Shown here in pieces: positions 1-9,237 of a stretch of 64,000 nt of DNA. Positions within the stretch are counted from its first letter, which is position 1. Every line of letters begins with the position of its first letter. The DNA is taken from the NCBI RefSeq assembly GCF_003202695.1, contig NZ_QGLL01000006.1, positions 186,001-250,000 of the forward strand, read 5' to 3'. The DNA is from Bifidobacterium asteroides. GTDB taxonomy: Bacteria > Actinomycetota > Actinomycetes > Actinomycetales > Bifidobacteriaceae. The notes beneath the pieces are model-generated. The model searched no databases. It was not told where the DNA came from and saw only the letters and a program-made list of their open reading frames with translations. The position numbers and the translations under genes were made by a program.

Positions 1-426
1 GATCTGACGCCTGCTCAGCGTCGCGCCGTCGTCTTCGCTCAGCAGCAGGTAATCCGGGCCAAGGCCGCTAAGAAGGCCAAGGAGGAGCGCCAGGCCAACC
101 TGAACAAGATGTGGATGGAGGAAGACGGCGTGGAGTCCAGCCGTCAGCGTGCAGCATCCACCAGCGACGGCCGGGCCATCACCCATACTGTCTCCCTGCG
201 TGAGGCCTTGGGCCACGTGCTGCGTGAGCTGAGGACCAATGATCATAAGACCTTGCGCGAGGTCAGTGAAAAGGCTGGTGTGTCCTTGGGCTATCTGTCC
301 GAGGTGGAGCGTGGCCAGAAGGAAGCTAGCTCCGAACTGTTGAGCTCAATCGCCGACGCGTTGGGCCTGGGTGTGCCGCAGACTCTGCGGATGGTGGCCG
401 ACTACCTGGAGTCGACTCAGGAGTAA
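1..426 (+). CDS. clgR: ClgR-type helix-turn-helix transcriptional regulator (5' truncated by window)
   Basis: The reading frame is already open at base 1 and ends with TAA at 424-426, so the start lies outside the window. The visible part begins with a Lys/Ala/Glu-rich stretch ([16 protein letters not shown]..., then AKKAKEER). An XRE-type helix-turn-helix follows ([20 protein letters not shown]), then a C-terminal helix ending DYLESTQE. This matches ClgR, the actinobacterial activator of clp protease genes. In Bifidobacterium breve ClgR has been reported to work with RecA, which fits recA lying just downstream. The internal ATG at 109 is in frame but has no ribosome site and leaves a conserved-looking charged segment outside, so I do not take it as the start. 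A strong hairpin terminator follows. Confidence 0.85.
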   Translation, partial: DLTPAQRRAVVFAQQQVIRAKAAKKAKEERQANLNKMWMEEDGVESSRQRAASTSDGRAITHTVSLREALGHVLRELRTNDHKTLREVSEKAGVSLGYLSEVERGQKEASSELLSSIADALGLGVPQTLRMVADYLESTQE

Positions 427-466
427 ATATAATCGGTCCAGCTGGTTGGCTCGGCGGACCATTCTG

Positions 467-504
467 GAGGGCGTCCGGTTCCTAGGAACCAGGCGCCCTC
501 TTCT
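467..504 (+). terminator. Intrinsic terminator after clgR
   Basis: A long hairpin: GAGGGCG pairs with CGCCCTC, and an inner GGTTCC/GGAACC stem sits inside it. TTCT follows. It lies 40 bases after the clgR stop and separates clgR from the DUF3046 gene. Confidence 0.75.
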
Positions 505-660
505 GCTGACGGTCTGCTGCCAACGGTTTTTGTCGATTGGTCTCTGCCCATGGTTGTCGATTGGCGGTTGTCGGTTAATTCCATGAGTTGGTTGCTGTCG
601 AATGGTTGCCGTTGCAGAAAGGTTGTGACAGGGTGGGTCTTGGACGAAAGGTGATGCCGA

Positions 661-894
661 GTGCGTGAGCGGGAGTTCTGGCAGCTGCTGGAGGAGGTCT
701 TCGGCCGGGTCTACGGACGCAGTCTGGCTCGCGACCAAAGGCTGACCGACTTGGATGATATGACCGTGGTGGAGGCCCTGGATGCGGGTGTGGAGCCACG
801 CGTGGTCTGGAACGTGCTCTGCGATCAGATGGAGATTCCCGATTCCAGGCGTTGGGGGAGGGACCACAATGCGCCGCCCATGCCTGCAGCCTGA
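661..894 (+). CDS. DUF3046 family protein
   Basis: A 77-residue protein starting at GTG 661 with AAAGGTGA as ribosome site. It begins REREFWQLLEEVFGRVYGRSLARDQRL and contains VVEALDAGVEPRVVWNVLCDQMEIPDSRRWG. This is the typical layout of DUF3046, a small actinobacterial family of unknown function that is regularly found directly before recA. No membrane segment or metal motif is visible. The position between clgR and recA suggests a link to DNA damage or stress, but that is inference from synteny. The stop is about 47 bases before the recA SOS box, so recA has its own promoter. Confidence 0.85.
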   Translation: MREREFWQLLEEVFGRVYGRSLARDQRLTDLDDMTVVEALDAGVEPRVVWNVLCDQMEIPDSRRWGRDHNAPPMPAA

Positions 895-940
895 TGCATG
901 TTGTATTCTCCGCGGATTTACCGCTCGTTTCAGGCAATTT

Positions 941-956
941 TCGAACATTTGTTCGC
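941..956 (+). promoter_or_regulatory. SOS box (LexA operator) of recA
   Basis: TCGAACATTTGTTCGC matches the actinobacterial LexA operator TCGAAC-N4-GTTCGA at 15 of 16 positions. It is about 164 bases upstream of the recA ATG. A TATACT hexamer at 966-971 just downstream is a plausible -10, so LexA bound here would block the promoter. LexA is not encoded in this window. Confidence 0.85.
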
Positions 957-1119
957 ATGGTCGGGTATACTGATGCCCATGGTCCGGTGACCACCGACAC
1001 GTTCGACCACATTGGGCGCCGGGACCGCAGACGGGTTCCGACGACGATAGGCTGTCAATCGTGAGGTCGTCAATCAGGATGTCGGCATCGTGAGGTCGGT
1101 TACGAAGAAGGAGAGCCAT

Positions 1120-2274
1120 ATGGCACGTCAGAGCAGCAGTGGCAAGGTGAAGAAGGAAGAGGAGGGTAGGATTGACCCCCGTCGTCAGGCAGCCTTGAAC
1201 ACGGCCCTCGCGCAAGTGGAGAAAAGCTTCGGCAAAGGTTCGGCCATGCGTCTGGGCGACAAGCCTGCTCAGGACGTGGAGGTCATTCCCACAGGGTCCC
1301 TGGCTTTGGATATGGCTTTGGGCATTGGCGGTCTGCCCCGCGGTCGCATCGTCGAGATCTATGGTCCGGAGTCCTCAGGCAAGACCACCCTGGCCCTGCA
1401 TGCGGTGGCCAATGCGCAAGCTGGCGGGGGCGTTGCCGCTTTCATTGATGCCGAGCACGCTCTGGATCCAGAGTATGCCAAGAAGCTGGGCGTGGACACG
1501 GACAACCTGATCGTCTCCCAACCGGACAATGGCGAGCAGGCGCTGGAGATCGCCGACATGCTGATCCGGTCGGGCACCTTGGATGTCATCGTCATTGACT
1601 CGGTGGCCGCCCTGGTGCCCAAGGCCGAGATCGAGGGTGACATGGGAGACAGCCACGTGGGTCTGCAGGCCCGCCTGATGAGCCAGGCCCTGCGCAAGAT
1701 GACCGGTGCCCTGTCCCAGGCCAACACCACGGCCATCTTCATCAATCAGCTCAGGGAGAAGATCGGTGTCTTCTTCGGCAGCCCGGAGACGACCACCGGC
1801 GGCAAGGCCCTGAAGTTCTATGCCTCGGTACGCCTAGACATCCGCCGTATTCAGACCCTGAAGAACGGCGACGAGGCGGTAGGCAACCGCACCAAGGTCA
1901 AGGTCGTCAAGAACAAGATGGCCCCGCCCTTTAAGGTGGCCGAATTCGACATCCTCTATGGGGAGGGCATCTCTAAGGAGGGCTCGGTTCTGGATATGGC
2001 CCTGCAGACCAGCATCATCAAGAAGTCGGGCTCTTGGTTCACTTACGAGGGCGATCAGCTTGGTCAGGGAAGGGAGAACGTTCGCCAGTTCCTCAAGGAC
2101 AATCCCGGTCTGACTAAGGAGATTGAAAATAAGGTCAAGGTTGCCTTCGGACTTATTCCCAACCCCTCTGAGGACGATAAGGCCGATCGGACTGATTCTG
2201 ACCACGGCAGCAAGGAAGACGACTCGGCTCCTGCCGGTGGCAACAACACTGTGCCCACTGCCCAGGCTGCATGA
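1120..2274 (+). CDS. recA: Recombinase RecA
   Basis: A 384-residue RecA. It forms ATP-dependent filaments on single-stranded DNA, catalyses strand exchange and triggers LexA self-cleavage. Visible motifs are Walker [10 protein letters not shown] (residues 82-90), the Walker B strand [12 protein letters not shown], the L2 loop region [21 protein letters not shown], and a C-terminal acidic tail typical of the family. I chose ATG 1120, preceded by GAAGGAGAG, over the in-frame GTG at 1090, which would add ten residues and has no ribosome site. It is controlled by the SOS box upstream. recX starts 5 bases after the stop, so the two are probably cotranscribed. Confidence 0.97.
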   Translation: MARQSSSGKVKKEEEGRIDPRRQAALNTALAQVEKSFGKGSAMRLGDKPAQDVEVIPTGSLALDMALGIGGLPRGRIVEIYGPESSGKTTLALHAVANAQAGGGVAAFIDAEHALDPEYAKKLGVDTDNLIVSQPDNGEQALEIADMLIRSGTLDVIVIDSVAALVPKAEIEGDMGDSHVGLQARLMSQALRKMTGALSQANTTAIFINQLREKIGVFFGSPETTTGGKALKFYASVRLDIRRIQTLKNGDEAVGNRTKVKVVKNKMAPPFKVAEFDILYGEGISKEGSVLDMALQTSIIKKSGSWFTYEGDQLGQGRENVRQFLKDNPGLTKEIENKVKVAFGLIPNPSEDDKADRTDSDHGSKEDDSAPAGGNNTVPTAQAA

Positions 2275-2278
2275 CCCG

Positions 2279-3250
2279 ATGATCTCAGCTGAGGACTTCC
2301 TCAAGGACAATCCGGCCCGTCTGGCGCAGACTGAGGGCTCTGCCGACTCCGACGAGGGGTCGAGGGATTCCTGGTCGGATCGGTTCCAGACAGACTCTGC
2401 TGGTTTGGCGGGTCCAGCAGGTTCAGTCACAGTCATTGATCCTGCTTCTGACTCACGGGCTGCCTCAGACTCTCTGCACGCCTCGAGCCCCCTGTCTGTC
2501 GCAGAAGCACGCCCTGCTTTTGCCCAGGAGGATGACCGCCGCTCAATGCAGGCCCATGCCTTGGGTCTGGGGCATGGTGCTCGGTTCGGAGGAAGTCTGG
2601 AAGATGTCGATGCTTCTGCCAGTACTGATATCAGTGCCAAATCCTTAACGGGGCACCATTCCCGAAGGTGTCGTTCCGCCCAAGGCTCCGGTAGAAGCAA
2701 CCACCGCCGTGGTCGTCGCCTACGAGCTGGAGGCTTTGGCGGCGGTTCTGCGCCTGCAATCCAACGAGCAGATGCCGATGACACGGATGCTTGCCGAGAG
2801 GCTGCTCTGACCCTGCTTGATGCGGCGGCCCGTTCAAGCGGGGCTCTGGCCCGTCGTCTGGTCGACAAAGGGTTTGATGCGAAGGTGGTCGATCAGGTGA
2901 TCGACCGGCTGATCAGGCTGGGTCTTGTGAATGATCTGGCCTATGCCCAGGACCTGCTGCGCATCTGTCTGCGTCGAACCATGGGGGAGCGGGGCGTGCT
3001 CTCGGAAATGACCCGCAAGGGTCTGGATCCAGGACTGGCTGCACAGGTGGTGGCCCAGGCCTCCCGTGAGGGGCTCTTCGTCGACTCCGCCTATGAGCTT
3101 GGTCGCAAGGTGGCCCGAAAGACAGCCGGACTTGACCTCAAGGTGCGCAAACGGCGATTCTGGAGTGCTGGATCCCGCAAGGGCCACAGTCCTGGCCTCC
3201 TTAGCCAGGTCGCAGCAGATCTTTTTGTCTCTGACGATCCTCTCGATTGA
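2279..3250 (+). CDS. recX: Regulatory protein RecX with long N-terminal extension
   Basis: A 323-residue protein starting 5 bases after recA. The C-terminal part (from about residue 162, DACREAALTLLDAAARSSGALARRL...) has the three-helix repeats of RecX, which caps RecA filaments. The first 160 residues are Ser/Asp/Ala-rich and poorly conserved in type. RecX is usually 150-270 residues, so this is long. About residues 122-160 (bases 2649-2770) read as a strongly basic low-complexity string, while another frame there has a more normal composition; see the findings. The start at ATG 2279 is the first one after recA in this frame and is likely but not certain. Confidence 0.85.
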   Translation: MISAEDFLKDNPARLAQTEGSADSDEGSRDSWSDRFQTDSAGLAGPAGSVTVIDPASDSRAASDSLHASSPLSVAEARPAFAQEDDRRSMQAHALGLGHGARFGGSLEDVDASASTDISAKSLTGHHSRRCRSAQGSGRSNHRRGRRLRAGGFGGGSAPAIQRADADDTDACREAALTLLDAAARSSGALARRLVDKGFDAKVVDQVIDRLIRLGLVNDLAYAQDLLRICLRRTMGERGVLSEMTRKGLDPGLAAQVVAQASREGLFVDSAYELGRKVARKTAGLDLKVRKRRFWSAGSRKGHSPGLLSQVAADLFVSDDPLD

Positions 3251-3298
3251 GTTGATTGTTGCCAAGACGCTGCGGACACTGCAATATAAAAGGAAAAT

Positions 3299-3672
3299 GA
3301 GACCTCTCATATACCCCGGGTTCTGTCGTCGGCCGGATCGGAATCCTGCTGACGGATGGCCATCCATCTCGACCTGACGTTGCCGCCAGGCTCTAGCGGC
3401 CTACCCGAAGGCGGGACGAGCAGCCCCTGAATGCCTTCTGCTTGGCCTTGCTCCCGATGAGGCTTGCCATGCGGTCGGCGTTACCGTCGACCCGGTGGTC
3501 TCTTACACCGCCGTTTCACCCTTGCTCGCCTTGACAAGACGAGCGGTCTGTTCTCTGTTGCGCTATCTCTCAGGTCGCCCTGGGCGGACGTTGTCCGCCA
3601 TCGTGCTCTGCGGAGCCCGGAAGTTCCTCAGCCCTTCCTGGGAGAAGGGGCCGCGGCCATCCGAGAGGTCTC
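3299..3672 (-). ncRNA. rnpB: RNase P RNA, bacterial type A
   Basis: On the minus strand the ends GAGACCTCTC (3672-3663) and GAGAGGTCTC (3308-3299) form the P1 helix. Between them are the hallmark segments: GAGGAACTTCCGGGCTCC near the 5' end, AGGGTGAAACGGCGGTAAGAG-like text (here GGTGTAAGAG), GAGCAAGGCCAAG, and the 3' ACAGAACCCGGGG. The length of about 374 is normal for Actinobacteria. The RNA is the catalytic part of RNase P, which removes tRNA 5' leaders. TATGCT on the minus strand (3686-3681) is well placed as -10. The normally invariant GAGGAAAGTCC reads GAGGAACTTCC here; see the findings. Confidence 0.93.
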
Positions 3673-3744
3673 GGGGATACAGCATAGCGGAACTGAGCGA
3701 CTGAACCAGCAGCCATAGCTCCGCTGTGGCCTCAAGCTCAATCA

Positions 3745-3773
3745 GTGAGTCAGCCTCGCTCTTCGGATACAAT
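3745..3773 (+). promoter_or_regulatory. Possible promoter of hpf
   Basis: TACAAT at 3768-3773 resembles a -10 hexamer, with a weak -35 (GTGAGT, 3745-3750) 17 bases upstream. Transcription would start about 70 bases before the hpf ATG. Only the -10 is convincing. Confidence 0.35.
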
Positions 3774-3849
3774 CGGAAGCACAGTCGATGGTGACCAAGT
3801 CTGCCATCGCACCAGCGGTTCGTCCGCTCACAAGTGCAAGGAGATTCCC

Positions 3850-4524
3850 ATGGAGATCGTCATTACCGGTCGACATACCCAAATCAAGCAGCGGTTCCGT
3901 GATGTCGTGGACAGCAAGATGAACAGGGTGACGGCCATCGCCCCCGATGCACAGCGCATCCAGGTCGTTCTGACACATGAAGGCAATCCCCGCCAGGCTG
4001 ACAGTGCCAAAAGGGTGGAGCTGACCGTCCAGGCCGGCAAGACCGTGATCCGCGCCGAGGCCTCCAGCGCCGATGAGTTCAGCGCATTGGACATGGCCTT
4101 GGACAAGCTGACCCAGCGTCTTCGTCGAGTCCGCGATCGTCGTAAGAACCACCGCCGTGGCCTGGAGCATCCGCCTGTGCCCGTCGATCTGCCCGTGGAT
4201 GATCATTCAGGCGATCAGGGGGATCAGAGTCGCGAGCCTAACCCGGACAACAGCGCCCAGACCGCCGTAGCATCGGACCTGGAGCCTGGCCAGTCGGTCG
4301 AGGTGCAGGTGGGGGATACCCCTATCGTCATCCGCCGCAAGCTACACATCGCCGAACCCATGAGCATTGATGAGGCACTTTACGAGATGGAACTGATAGG
4401 CCACGACTTCTTCCTCTTCGTCAACAAGGAGACCAACCGACCATCGGTGGTCTACCGGCGGCACGGATGGAGCTACGGCGTCTTCGAGATCGATACTCCT
4501 GAGCATGTAGGCCGGAAGCAGTAA
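3850..4524 (+). CDS. hpf: Ribosome hibernation-promoting factor, long form
   Basis: A 224-residue protein. Residues 1-105 form the S30AE/YfiA domain (MEIVITGRHTQIKQRFRDVV...), which sits in the A/P sites of the 30S subunit. After an Asp/Pro-rich linker, residues from about 160 (IVIRRKLHIAEPMSIDEALYEMELIGHDFFLF) form the C-terminal dimerisation domain that joins two ribosomes into 100S particles. This two-domain layout is the long form found in most non-proteobacteria. ATG 3850 is preceded by CAAGGAGA. The open frame extends upstream to 3745 without a ribosome site. A terminator follows, so it is a single-gene unit. Confidence 0.95.
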   Translation: MEIVITGRHTQIKQRFRDVVDSKMNRVTAIAPDAQRIQVVLTHEGNPRQADSAKRVELTVQAGKTVIRAEASSADEFSALDMALDKLTQRLRRVRDRRKNHRRGLEHPPVPVDLPVDDHSGDQGDQSREPNPDNSAQTAVASDLEPGQSVEVQVGDTPIVIRRKLHIAEPMSIDEALYEMELIGHDFFLFVNKETNRPSVVYRRHGWSYGVFEIDTPEHVGRKQ

Positions 4525-4546
4525 CAAAAAACAAATATTTATTGTG

Positions 4547-4599
4547 GGGCGATTCCTTGGTGTTATGTTCGACTGACCTCCGGGGAATCGCCCTTCTTC
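4547..4599 (+). terminator. Intrinsic terminator after hpf
   Basis: GGGCGATTCC (4547-4556) pairs perfectly with GGAATCGCCC (4584-4593) and is followed by TTCTT. The loop of 27 bases is long. It closes the hpf unit. Apart from the likely secA promoter, I see nothing else in 4600-4842. Confidence 0.7.
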
Positions 4600-4745
4600 A
4601 ATGCCTGATTCGCTGGCAATGTCGCGGCTTTGCGGACCTGGAAACGGCGGGGGTTGGGTCCTCTCTTCGGCGTTTATTGGTGCTGGTCCAAGTGGAGCTT
4701 TGATCGGTATGGTGCTGCTCGGCTGGGTTGGTAGAACAATCGGTT

Positions 4746-4774
4746 TCGAGAAAATCGGTGCATTCGCGTAAGAT
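4746..4774 (+). promoter_or_regulatory. Possible promoter of secA
   Basis: TCGAGA (4746-4751) and TAAGAT (4769-4774) are separated by 17 bases and each match four or more consensus positions. GATAAT at 4772-4777 is an overlapping alternative -10. A start near 4781 would give a leader of about 60 bases. Confidence 0.4.
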
Positions 4775-4842
4775 AATCAAGGTCTAGGCCTACGTCAGCT
4801 GAGGGCGTGCGAAGGCCATAAAAGAACGGTAGGGAGCGCAAC

Positions 4843-7794
4843 GTGGTAGCAGTCTTGGACAAGGTCCTCCGTATGGGCGAGGGTCGTCAGATTCGCAAGC
4901 TTCAGGGGGTGGCCAAGGCGACCAACGCCTTCGAGGATCAGATCTCGGCCATGAGCGATGAAGAGCTCAAGGCGCAGACGCCTAAGTTCAAGCAGCGACT
5001 GGAGAACGGCGAATCCCTCGATTCCCTGATGCCCGAAGCCTTCGCCACGGTCCGCGAAGTTTCCAAGCGTACGCTGGGCCAGCGGCATTTTGATGTCCAG
5101 CTGATGGGCGGCGCAGCCCTGCACTGGGGCAATATTGCCGAGATGAAGACTGGCGAGGGCAAGACCTTGGTGGCCACCCTGCCCAGCTATCTGAATGCCC
5201 TGGAGGGCAAGGGCGTGCACGTGGTCACGGTCAATGACTACCTGGCCTCCTACCAGAGCGAGCTCATGGGGCGTATCTTCCGCTTCTTGGGCATGAGCGT
5301 GGGATGCATCATCACCGACCAGCGTCCCGCCGAGCGTCGCAAGCAGTACCAGGCGGATATCACCTACGGTACTAACAACGAATTCGGCTTCGACTACCTG
5401 CGCGACAACATGGCATGGGACAAGGACGAGCTGGTTCAGCGCGGACATCACTTCGCCATCGTGGACGAGGTGGACTCCATCCTGATTGACGAGGCACGAA
5501 CTCCTCTGATTATTTCCGGACCGGCCGAGGGCGACGTGACCCGATGGTATCGGCAGTTCGCCAAGCTGGTCCCTAAGCTCACCAGGGATGAGGACTACGA
5601 AGTTGACGAGAAGAAGAAGGTCGTCGGCATCCTGGATCCCGGCATCACTAAGGTGGAGGACTATCTGGGCATCGACAACCTCTACGAGCCCGCCAACACT
5701 GCCCTGATCGGGTACCTGAACAACGCCATCAAGGCCAAGGAGCTCTTCCTGCGCGACCGCGACTATGTGGTCCAGAACGGCGAAGTTCTGATCGTAGACG
5801 AGCACACCGGCCGTCTGCTTAAGGGACGTCGCTACAACGAGGGTCTCCACCAGGCCATCGAGGCCAAGGAGGGTGTGGAGGTCAAGGCCGAGAACCAGAC
5901 CTTCGCCACTATCACTCTGCAGAACTATTTCCGCATGTATGACAAGCTGGCGGGCATGACCGGAACGGCCGAGACCGAGGCTGCCGAGTTCATGAACACC
6001 TACAAGCTGGGCGTGCTGCCCATCCCCACCAACAAGCCCATGATCCGCAAGGACCAGGACGATATGATTTACCGCTCCAAGAAAGAGAAGCTGGCCGCCA
6101 TCGTCAGGGATGTGGCTAAGCGTCATGCCAAGGGTCAGCCCATCCTGCTGGGCACCGCATCCGTGGAGTCCTCCGAGGTGGTCTCCTCCCTGCTGGACGT
6201 GGCTGGCATCGACCATCAGGTCCTCAATGCCAAGCAGCATGCGCGCGAAGCAGCGGTGGTGGCCGTGGCTGGGCGCAAGGGCGCAGTGACTGTAGCTACG
6301 AATATGGCCGGGCGCGGCACCGATATCATGCTGGGAGGGAACGTTGAATTCCTAGCCGATCAGAAGCTCAAGGAGCAGGGCTATTCGCCCGATGACACTC
6401 CCGAGGAGTACGAGAAGCGCTGGCCCGAGATGCTGGATTCCGTCAAGAAACAGGTCAAGGACGAGCATGAGGAGGTTGTCAAGCTGGGTGGCCTCTATGT
6501 GCTGGGAACTGAGCGGCACGAGTCCCGCCGCATCGACAACCAGCTGCGGGGCCGTTCCGGTCGTCAGGGCGATCCTGGCGAGTCCAGGTTCTACCTGAGC
6601 CTGGAGGACGATCTGATGCGCCTCTTCAATACCGGGCTGGTGGCTCGTCTCATGTCCAAGAACTTACCTGAGGGTAAGCCCGTCGTCCAAAGGAGCGTCT
6701 CCAAGGGCGTGCGTAACGCACAGAAGTCCGTCGAATCCCGCAACTACGAGATCCGCAAGAACGTGCTCAAGTACGACGACGTGATGAACAAGCAACGCCA
6801 AGTCATCTATGGCGAGCGTCAGGCTGTGCTCAAGGGCGAGGACATTCACCAGGACATTCTTCGCTTCATCCGAGAGACCGTGACATCGTACATCCGAGGT
6901 GTGCAGAATGGCTCGGACAAGCCTCAGGATTGGGATGCGGATGGGCTCTGGAAGGCTCTGGCCTCCGTCTATCCGATCAGTCTTGACCAGGATGAGACCA
7001 TGGACTCCCTGGAAGGCCTGAAGGGCGACAAGGCCATCAAGGCCCTGGCTGACAAGGTCATGGAGGATGCCGAATCCATCTACCAGGACCGGGAGGACGA
7101 GCTGGGAGAAAAGGGTTCCAGGCAGCTGGAGCGTCAGGTCGTCCTCTCCGTCCTGGACAGCAAGTGGCGTGAGCACCTCTACGAGATGGACTACCTTAAG
7201 GATGGCATCGGTCTGCGCGGCATGGGTCAGCGTGACCCCTTGGTCGAGTACCAGCGCGAGGGCTACCAAATGTACAATTCCATGATTGATGCCATCAAGG
7301 AGCAGACTGTACAGCTGCTCTTCAACGTGGATCTCAAGCAGATCGCGGCCAGCCAGGAGAACGAGCGGCGGGCCCGTGAGGAGCGTGAGGACAGCCAGTC
7401 CGAGCCGGTCAGCTACCAGGCGCCTGAGGAGCCCGATGCTGAGGACGAGACTACAGACATCGACGAAACGGCCCAGGAGCTTGATGATGAAGCTCCGGCG
7501 GGCAGTGTCCAGGAGGATTCCGGCGAGGATGCTGCTGACGCAGAAGAGAGCTTGAGCGAGTCCTCAGAGGATCGCGGAGCTGCTGACAATGCAGCTGCTC
7601 CGGCCCCTGTCGGTCCTGCGCCAATCAGCCATGCCGAGGGGAAGGTTCCAGCCAACAAGCGACCCAAGGCCGAAGAGGACCACTCTCCCTGGGCTGATGG
7701 CCGCACCTTCCCCGGAACTCCACGCAACGCCCCCTGTCCCTGCGGTTCTGGACGCAAGTACAAGATGTGCCACGGACAGAACGAGAAGAAGTAA
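4843..7794 (+). CDS. secA: Preprotein translocase ATPase SecA
   Basis: A 983-residue SecA, the motor that drives unfolded preproteins through SecYEG. Walker A is MKTGEGKTL (residues 101-109). The DEAD-type box is [20 protein letters not shown] near residue 207. The second nucleotide-binding fold contains [14 protein letters not shown] and [20 protein letters not shown]. After the helical wing region, about residues 850-950 form an acidic, Ser/Ala-rich linker. The protein ends with the zinc-binding [13 protein letters not shown] motif used for SecB or ribosome contact. The start is GTG 4843 after GGTAGGGAG. It matches the essential SecA1 in length and has no paralogue in the window. Confidence 0.97.
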   Translation: MVAVLDKVLRMGEGRQIRKLQGVAKATNAFEDQISAMSDEELKAQTPKFKQRLENGESLDSLMPEAFATVREVSKRTLGQRHFDVQLMGGAALHWGNIAEMKTGEGKTLVATLPSYLNALEGKGVHVVTVNDYLASYQSELMGRIFRFLGMSVGCIITDQRPAERRKQYQADITYGTNNEFGFDYLRDNMAWDKDELVQRGHHFAIVDEVDSILIDEARTPLIISGPAEGDVTRWYRQFAKLVPKLTRDEDYEVDEKKKVVGILDPGITKVEDYLGIDNLYEPANTALIGYLNNAIKAKELFLRDRDYVVQNGEVLIVDEHTGRLLKGRRYNEGLHQAIEAKEGVEVKAENQTFATITLQNYFRMYDKLAGMTGTAETEAAEFMNTYKLGVLPIPTNKPMIRKDQDDMIYRSKKEKLAAIVRDVAKRHAKGQPILLGTASVESSEVVSSLLDVAGIDHQVLNAKQHAREAAVVAVAGRKGAVTVATNMAGRGTDIMLGGNVEFLADQKLKEQGYSPDDTPEEYEKRWPEMLDSVKKQVKDEHEEVVKLGGLYVLGTERHESRRIDNQLRGRSGRQGDPGESRFYLSLEDDLMRLFNTGLVARLMSKNLPEGKPVVQRSVSKGVRNAQKSVESRNYEIRKNVLKYDDVMNKQRQVIYGERQAVLKGEDIHQDILRFIRETVTSYIRGVQNGSDKPQDWDADGLWKALASVYPISLDQDETMDSLEGLKGDKAIKALADKVMEDAESIYQDREDELGEKGSRQLERQVVLSVLDSKWREHLYEMDYLKDGIGLRGMGQRDPLVEYQREGYQMYNSMIDAIKEQTVQLLFNVDLKQIAASQENERRAREEREDSQSEPVSYQAPEEPDAEDETTDIDETAQELDDEAPAGSVQEDSGEDAADAEESLSESSEDRGAADNAAAPAPVGPAPISHAEGKVPANKRPKAEEDHSPWADGRTFPGTPRNAPCPCGSGRKYKMCHGQNEKK

Positions 7795-7878
7795 CGAGTT
7801 CGCGTAATCGTAAAGCGCCTAAAGGCTAGCCAGGGGGGTTCGACAGCTGGGCTTGCAAATAAGGTGCCGATCTCATCG

Positions 7879-7912
7879 ACGGTCATCGCTCACAAGAGCG
7901 GTGGCCGTTTCC
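7879..7912 (+). terminator. Hairpin terminator after secA
   Basis: ACGGTCATCGCT (7879-7890) pairs with AGCGGTGGCCGT (7897-7908) over 12 base pairs including two G-U pairs, with a 6-base loop. Only TTTCC follows, so termination may be incomplete. A TTGGTA (7940-7945) downstream could be part of a trpD promoter, but no good -10 is at the right distance. Confidence 0.55.
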
Positions 7913-8054
7913 ATATATTGGATTCCTAATTTTCATATGTTGGTAACCAAGTGACCGGAATATGGGATAACCATGTCTAGGAGAGAGGCGGGAAAGTAAA
8001 CCTAGAGCAAACAGCGGGGCATCCGGCTCCGCTTCATCAAAGGAAAGAGTCATC

Positions 8055-9155
8055 ATGCGGCCACTCAGCTGGAAATCCGTTCTGAACTCCTTGGTGTCCG
8101 GTCGACACCTGAGCGCGGATGAGGCCGAGTGGTGCATGAACGACCTGATGGACGGAAATGCCGACCCGGTGCAGGTGGGAGCCGCACTGTCCATGCAGTC
8201 GACCCTTGGGCTGACCAGCCAGGAGGTCGAGGGGGCAGCCAAAGCCATGGTTGGCCACGCGGTTCCGCTGAAGGTCAAAGGTAATGTGACTGATATCGTT
8301 GGCACCGGGGGTGACGGGGCTGCAACAGTCAACCTGTCGACCATGGGTGCCATCGTGGCTGCCGCAGCCGGGGTCAGAATCGTCAAGCACGGCAACAGGG
8401 CCGCATCCAGCAAGAGCGGTACAGCCGACTGTCTGGAGCAGCTTGGCCTTCCCTTGGATCTGCCGCCTCAGGAGGTGGCTGCCATGGCTGAGCGCTACGG
8501 CATCACCTTCGTCTTTGCCAAGACATTTCACCCTGCCATGCGTTTTGCCGGGCCTGTCCGCTCGTCTCTGGGGATTCCGACCGTTTTCAACCTTCTGGGA
8601 CCCCTGACCAACCCGGTCAACCCGCGCTATGTGGCCATCGGATGCGCCCAGCGTCAGCTAAGTCCCATGATGGCCCAGGTCTATGCCTCACGCGGCCAGG
8701 AGGGCATGGTCTACACCTCGGTTGAAGGCCTTGACGAGATGGCTCCGACAGGTCCGGTTTCCATATGGGAGATCCACCAGGGCAAGGTGAAGGAAAGCTC
8801 CTTCGATCCGACTCGTGAACTGGGCATCGACCCTGTTGATCTGAACGATCTGCGCGGCGGCGACCCCGCTTTCAACGCCAGCGTCGTCAGGGATTTCCTT
8901 GCTGGAAAGGCTGTTCCCTCCCGTTCCACGGCATTGCTCAATGCGGCATCGGCAATCGTGGCCGACGGCTCGCAGATCGATGCTGGTCCAGAAGATGATC
9001 TGAGCGTCCGATTTGCGCAGGCCTATCAGCTGGCTACGGAGGTTGTGGACCAGGGCAGGGCTGCAGACCTGCTTGCAGCTTGGATCCATGGAGCCCGGGA
9101 AGCGCAGTCGCGTTGCCGGAAAGAGGACCGGACGCATAGTACGGTCTTAGTATAG
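8055..9155 (+). CDS. trpD: Anthranilate phosphoribosyltransferase
   Basis: A 366-residue TrpD, which joins anthranilate and PRPP in the second step of tryptophan synthesis in the cytosol. The PRPP-binding motif GTGGDG is at residues 83-88, followed by the family segment VRIVKHGNRAASSKSGTAD and by GPLTNPVNPRYVAIG. The start is ATG 8055 after AAAGGAAAG. No other trp gene is in the window, so trpD stands alone here, as it can in Actinobacteria. I looked for a leader peptide with Trp codons upstream and saw none. A strong bidirectional terminator follows. Confidence 0.96.
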   Translation: MRPLSWKSVLNSLVSGRHLSADEAEWCMNDLMDGNADPVQVGAALSMQSTLGLTSQEVEGAAKAMVGHAVPLKVKGNVTDIVGTGGDGAATVNLSTMGAIVAAAAGVRIVKHGNRAASSKSGTADCLEQLGLPLDLPPQEVAAMAERYGITFVFAKTFHPAMRFAGPVRSSLGIPTVFNLLGPLTNPVNPRYVAIGCAQRQLSPMMAQVYASRGQEGMVYTSVEGLDEMAPTGPVSIWEIHQGKVKESSFDPTRELGIDPVDLNDLRGGDPAFNASVVRDFLAGKAVPSRSTALLNAASAIVADGSQIDAGPEDDLSVRFAQAYQLATEVVDQGRAADLLAAWIHGAREAQSRCRKEDRTHSTVLV

Positions 9156-9178
9156 GTTCGCGGTTGCTGGGTCTGTTC

Positions 9179-9217
9179 GGGTCCCGCTGGCTGATAGTTC
9201 TGCCAGCGGGACCCGTC
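9179..9217. terminator. Bidirectional terminator between trpD and a convergent gene
   Basis: GGGTCCCGCTGGC (9179-9191) pairs perfectly with GCCAGCGGGACCC (9202-9214) over 13 base pairs. It serves trpD (plus) and the membrane-protein gene whose stop is at 9238 (minus). Confidence 0.8.
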
Positions 9218-9237
9218 TGTTCTGGCGGCTCACAGCA

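Noticed and set aside
1834-2868. 344-codon minus-strand open frame across the recA/recX junction
   Set aside because: Composed of Arg/Ala/Ser-rich text, crosses two real genes, and has no start signal.
4795-6240. 481-codon minus-strand open frame opposite secA
   Set aside because: It is the mirror of the secA coding frame in high-G+C DNA; the product is a Leu/Val/His/Asp-rich repeat-like string with no ribosome site, and secA is certain.
7921-8054. Possible Trp attenuator before trpD
   Set aside because: I looked for a short ORF with consecutive TGG codons followed by alternative hairpins and found none.
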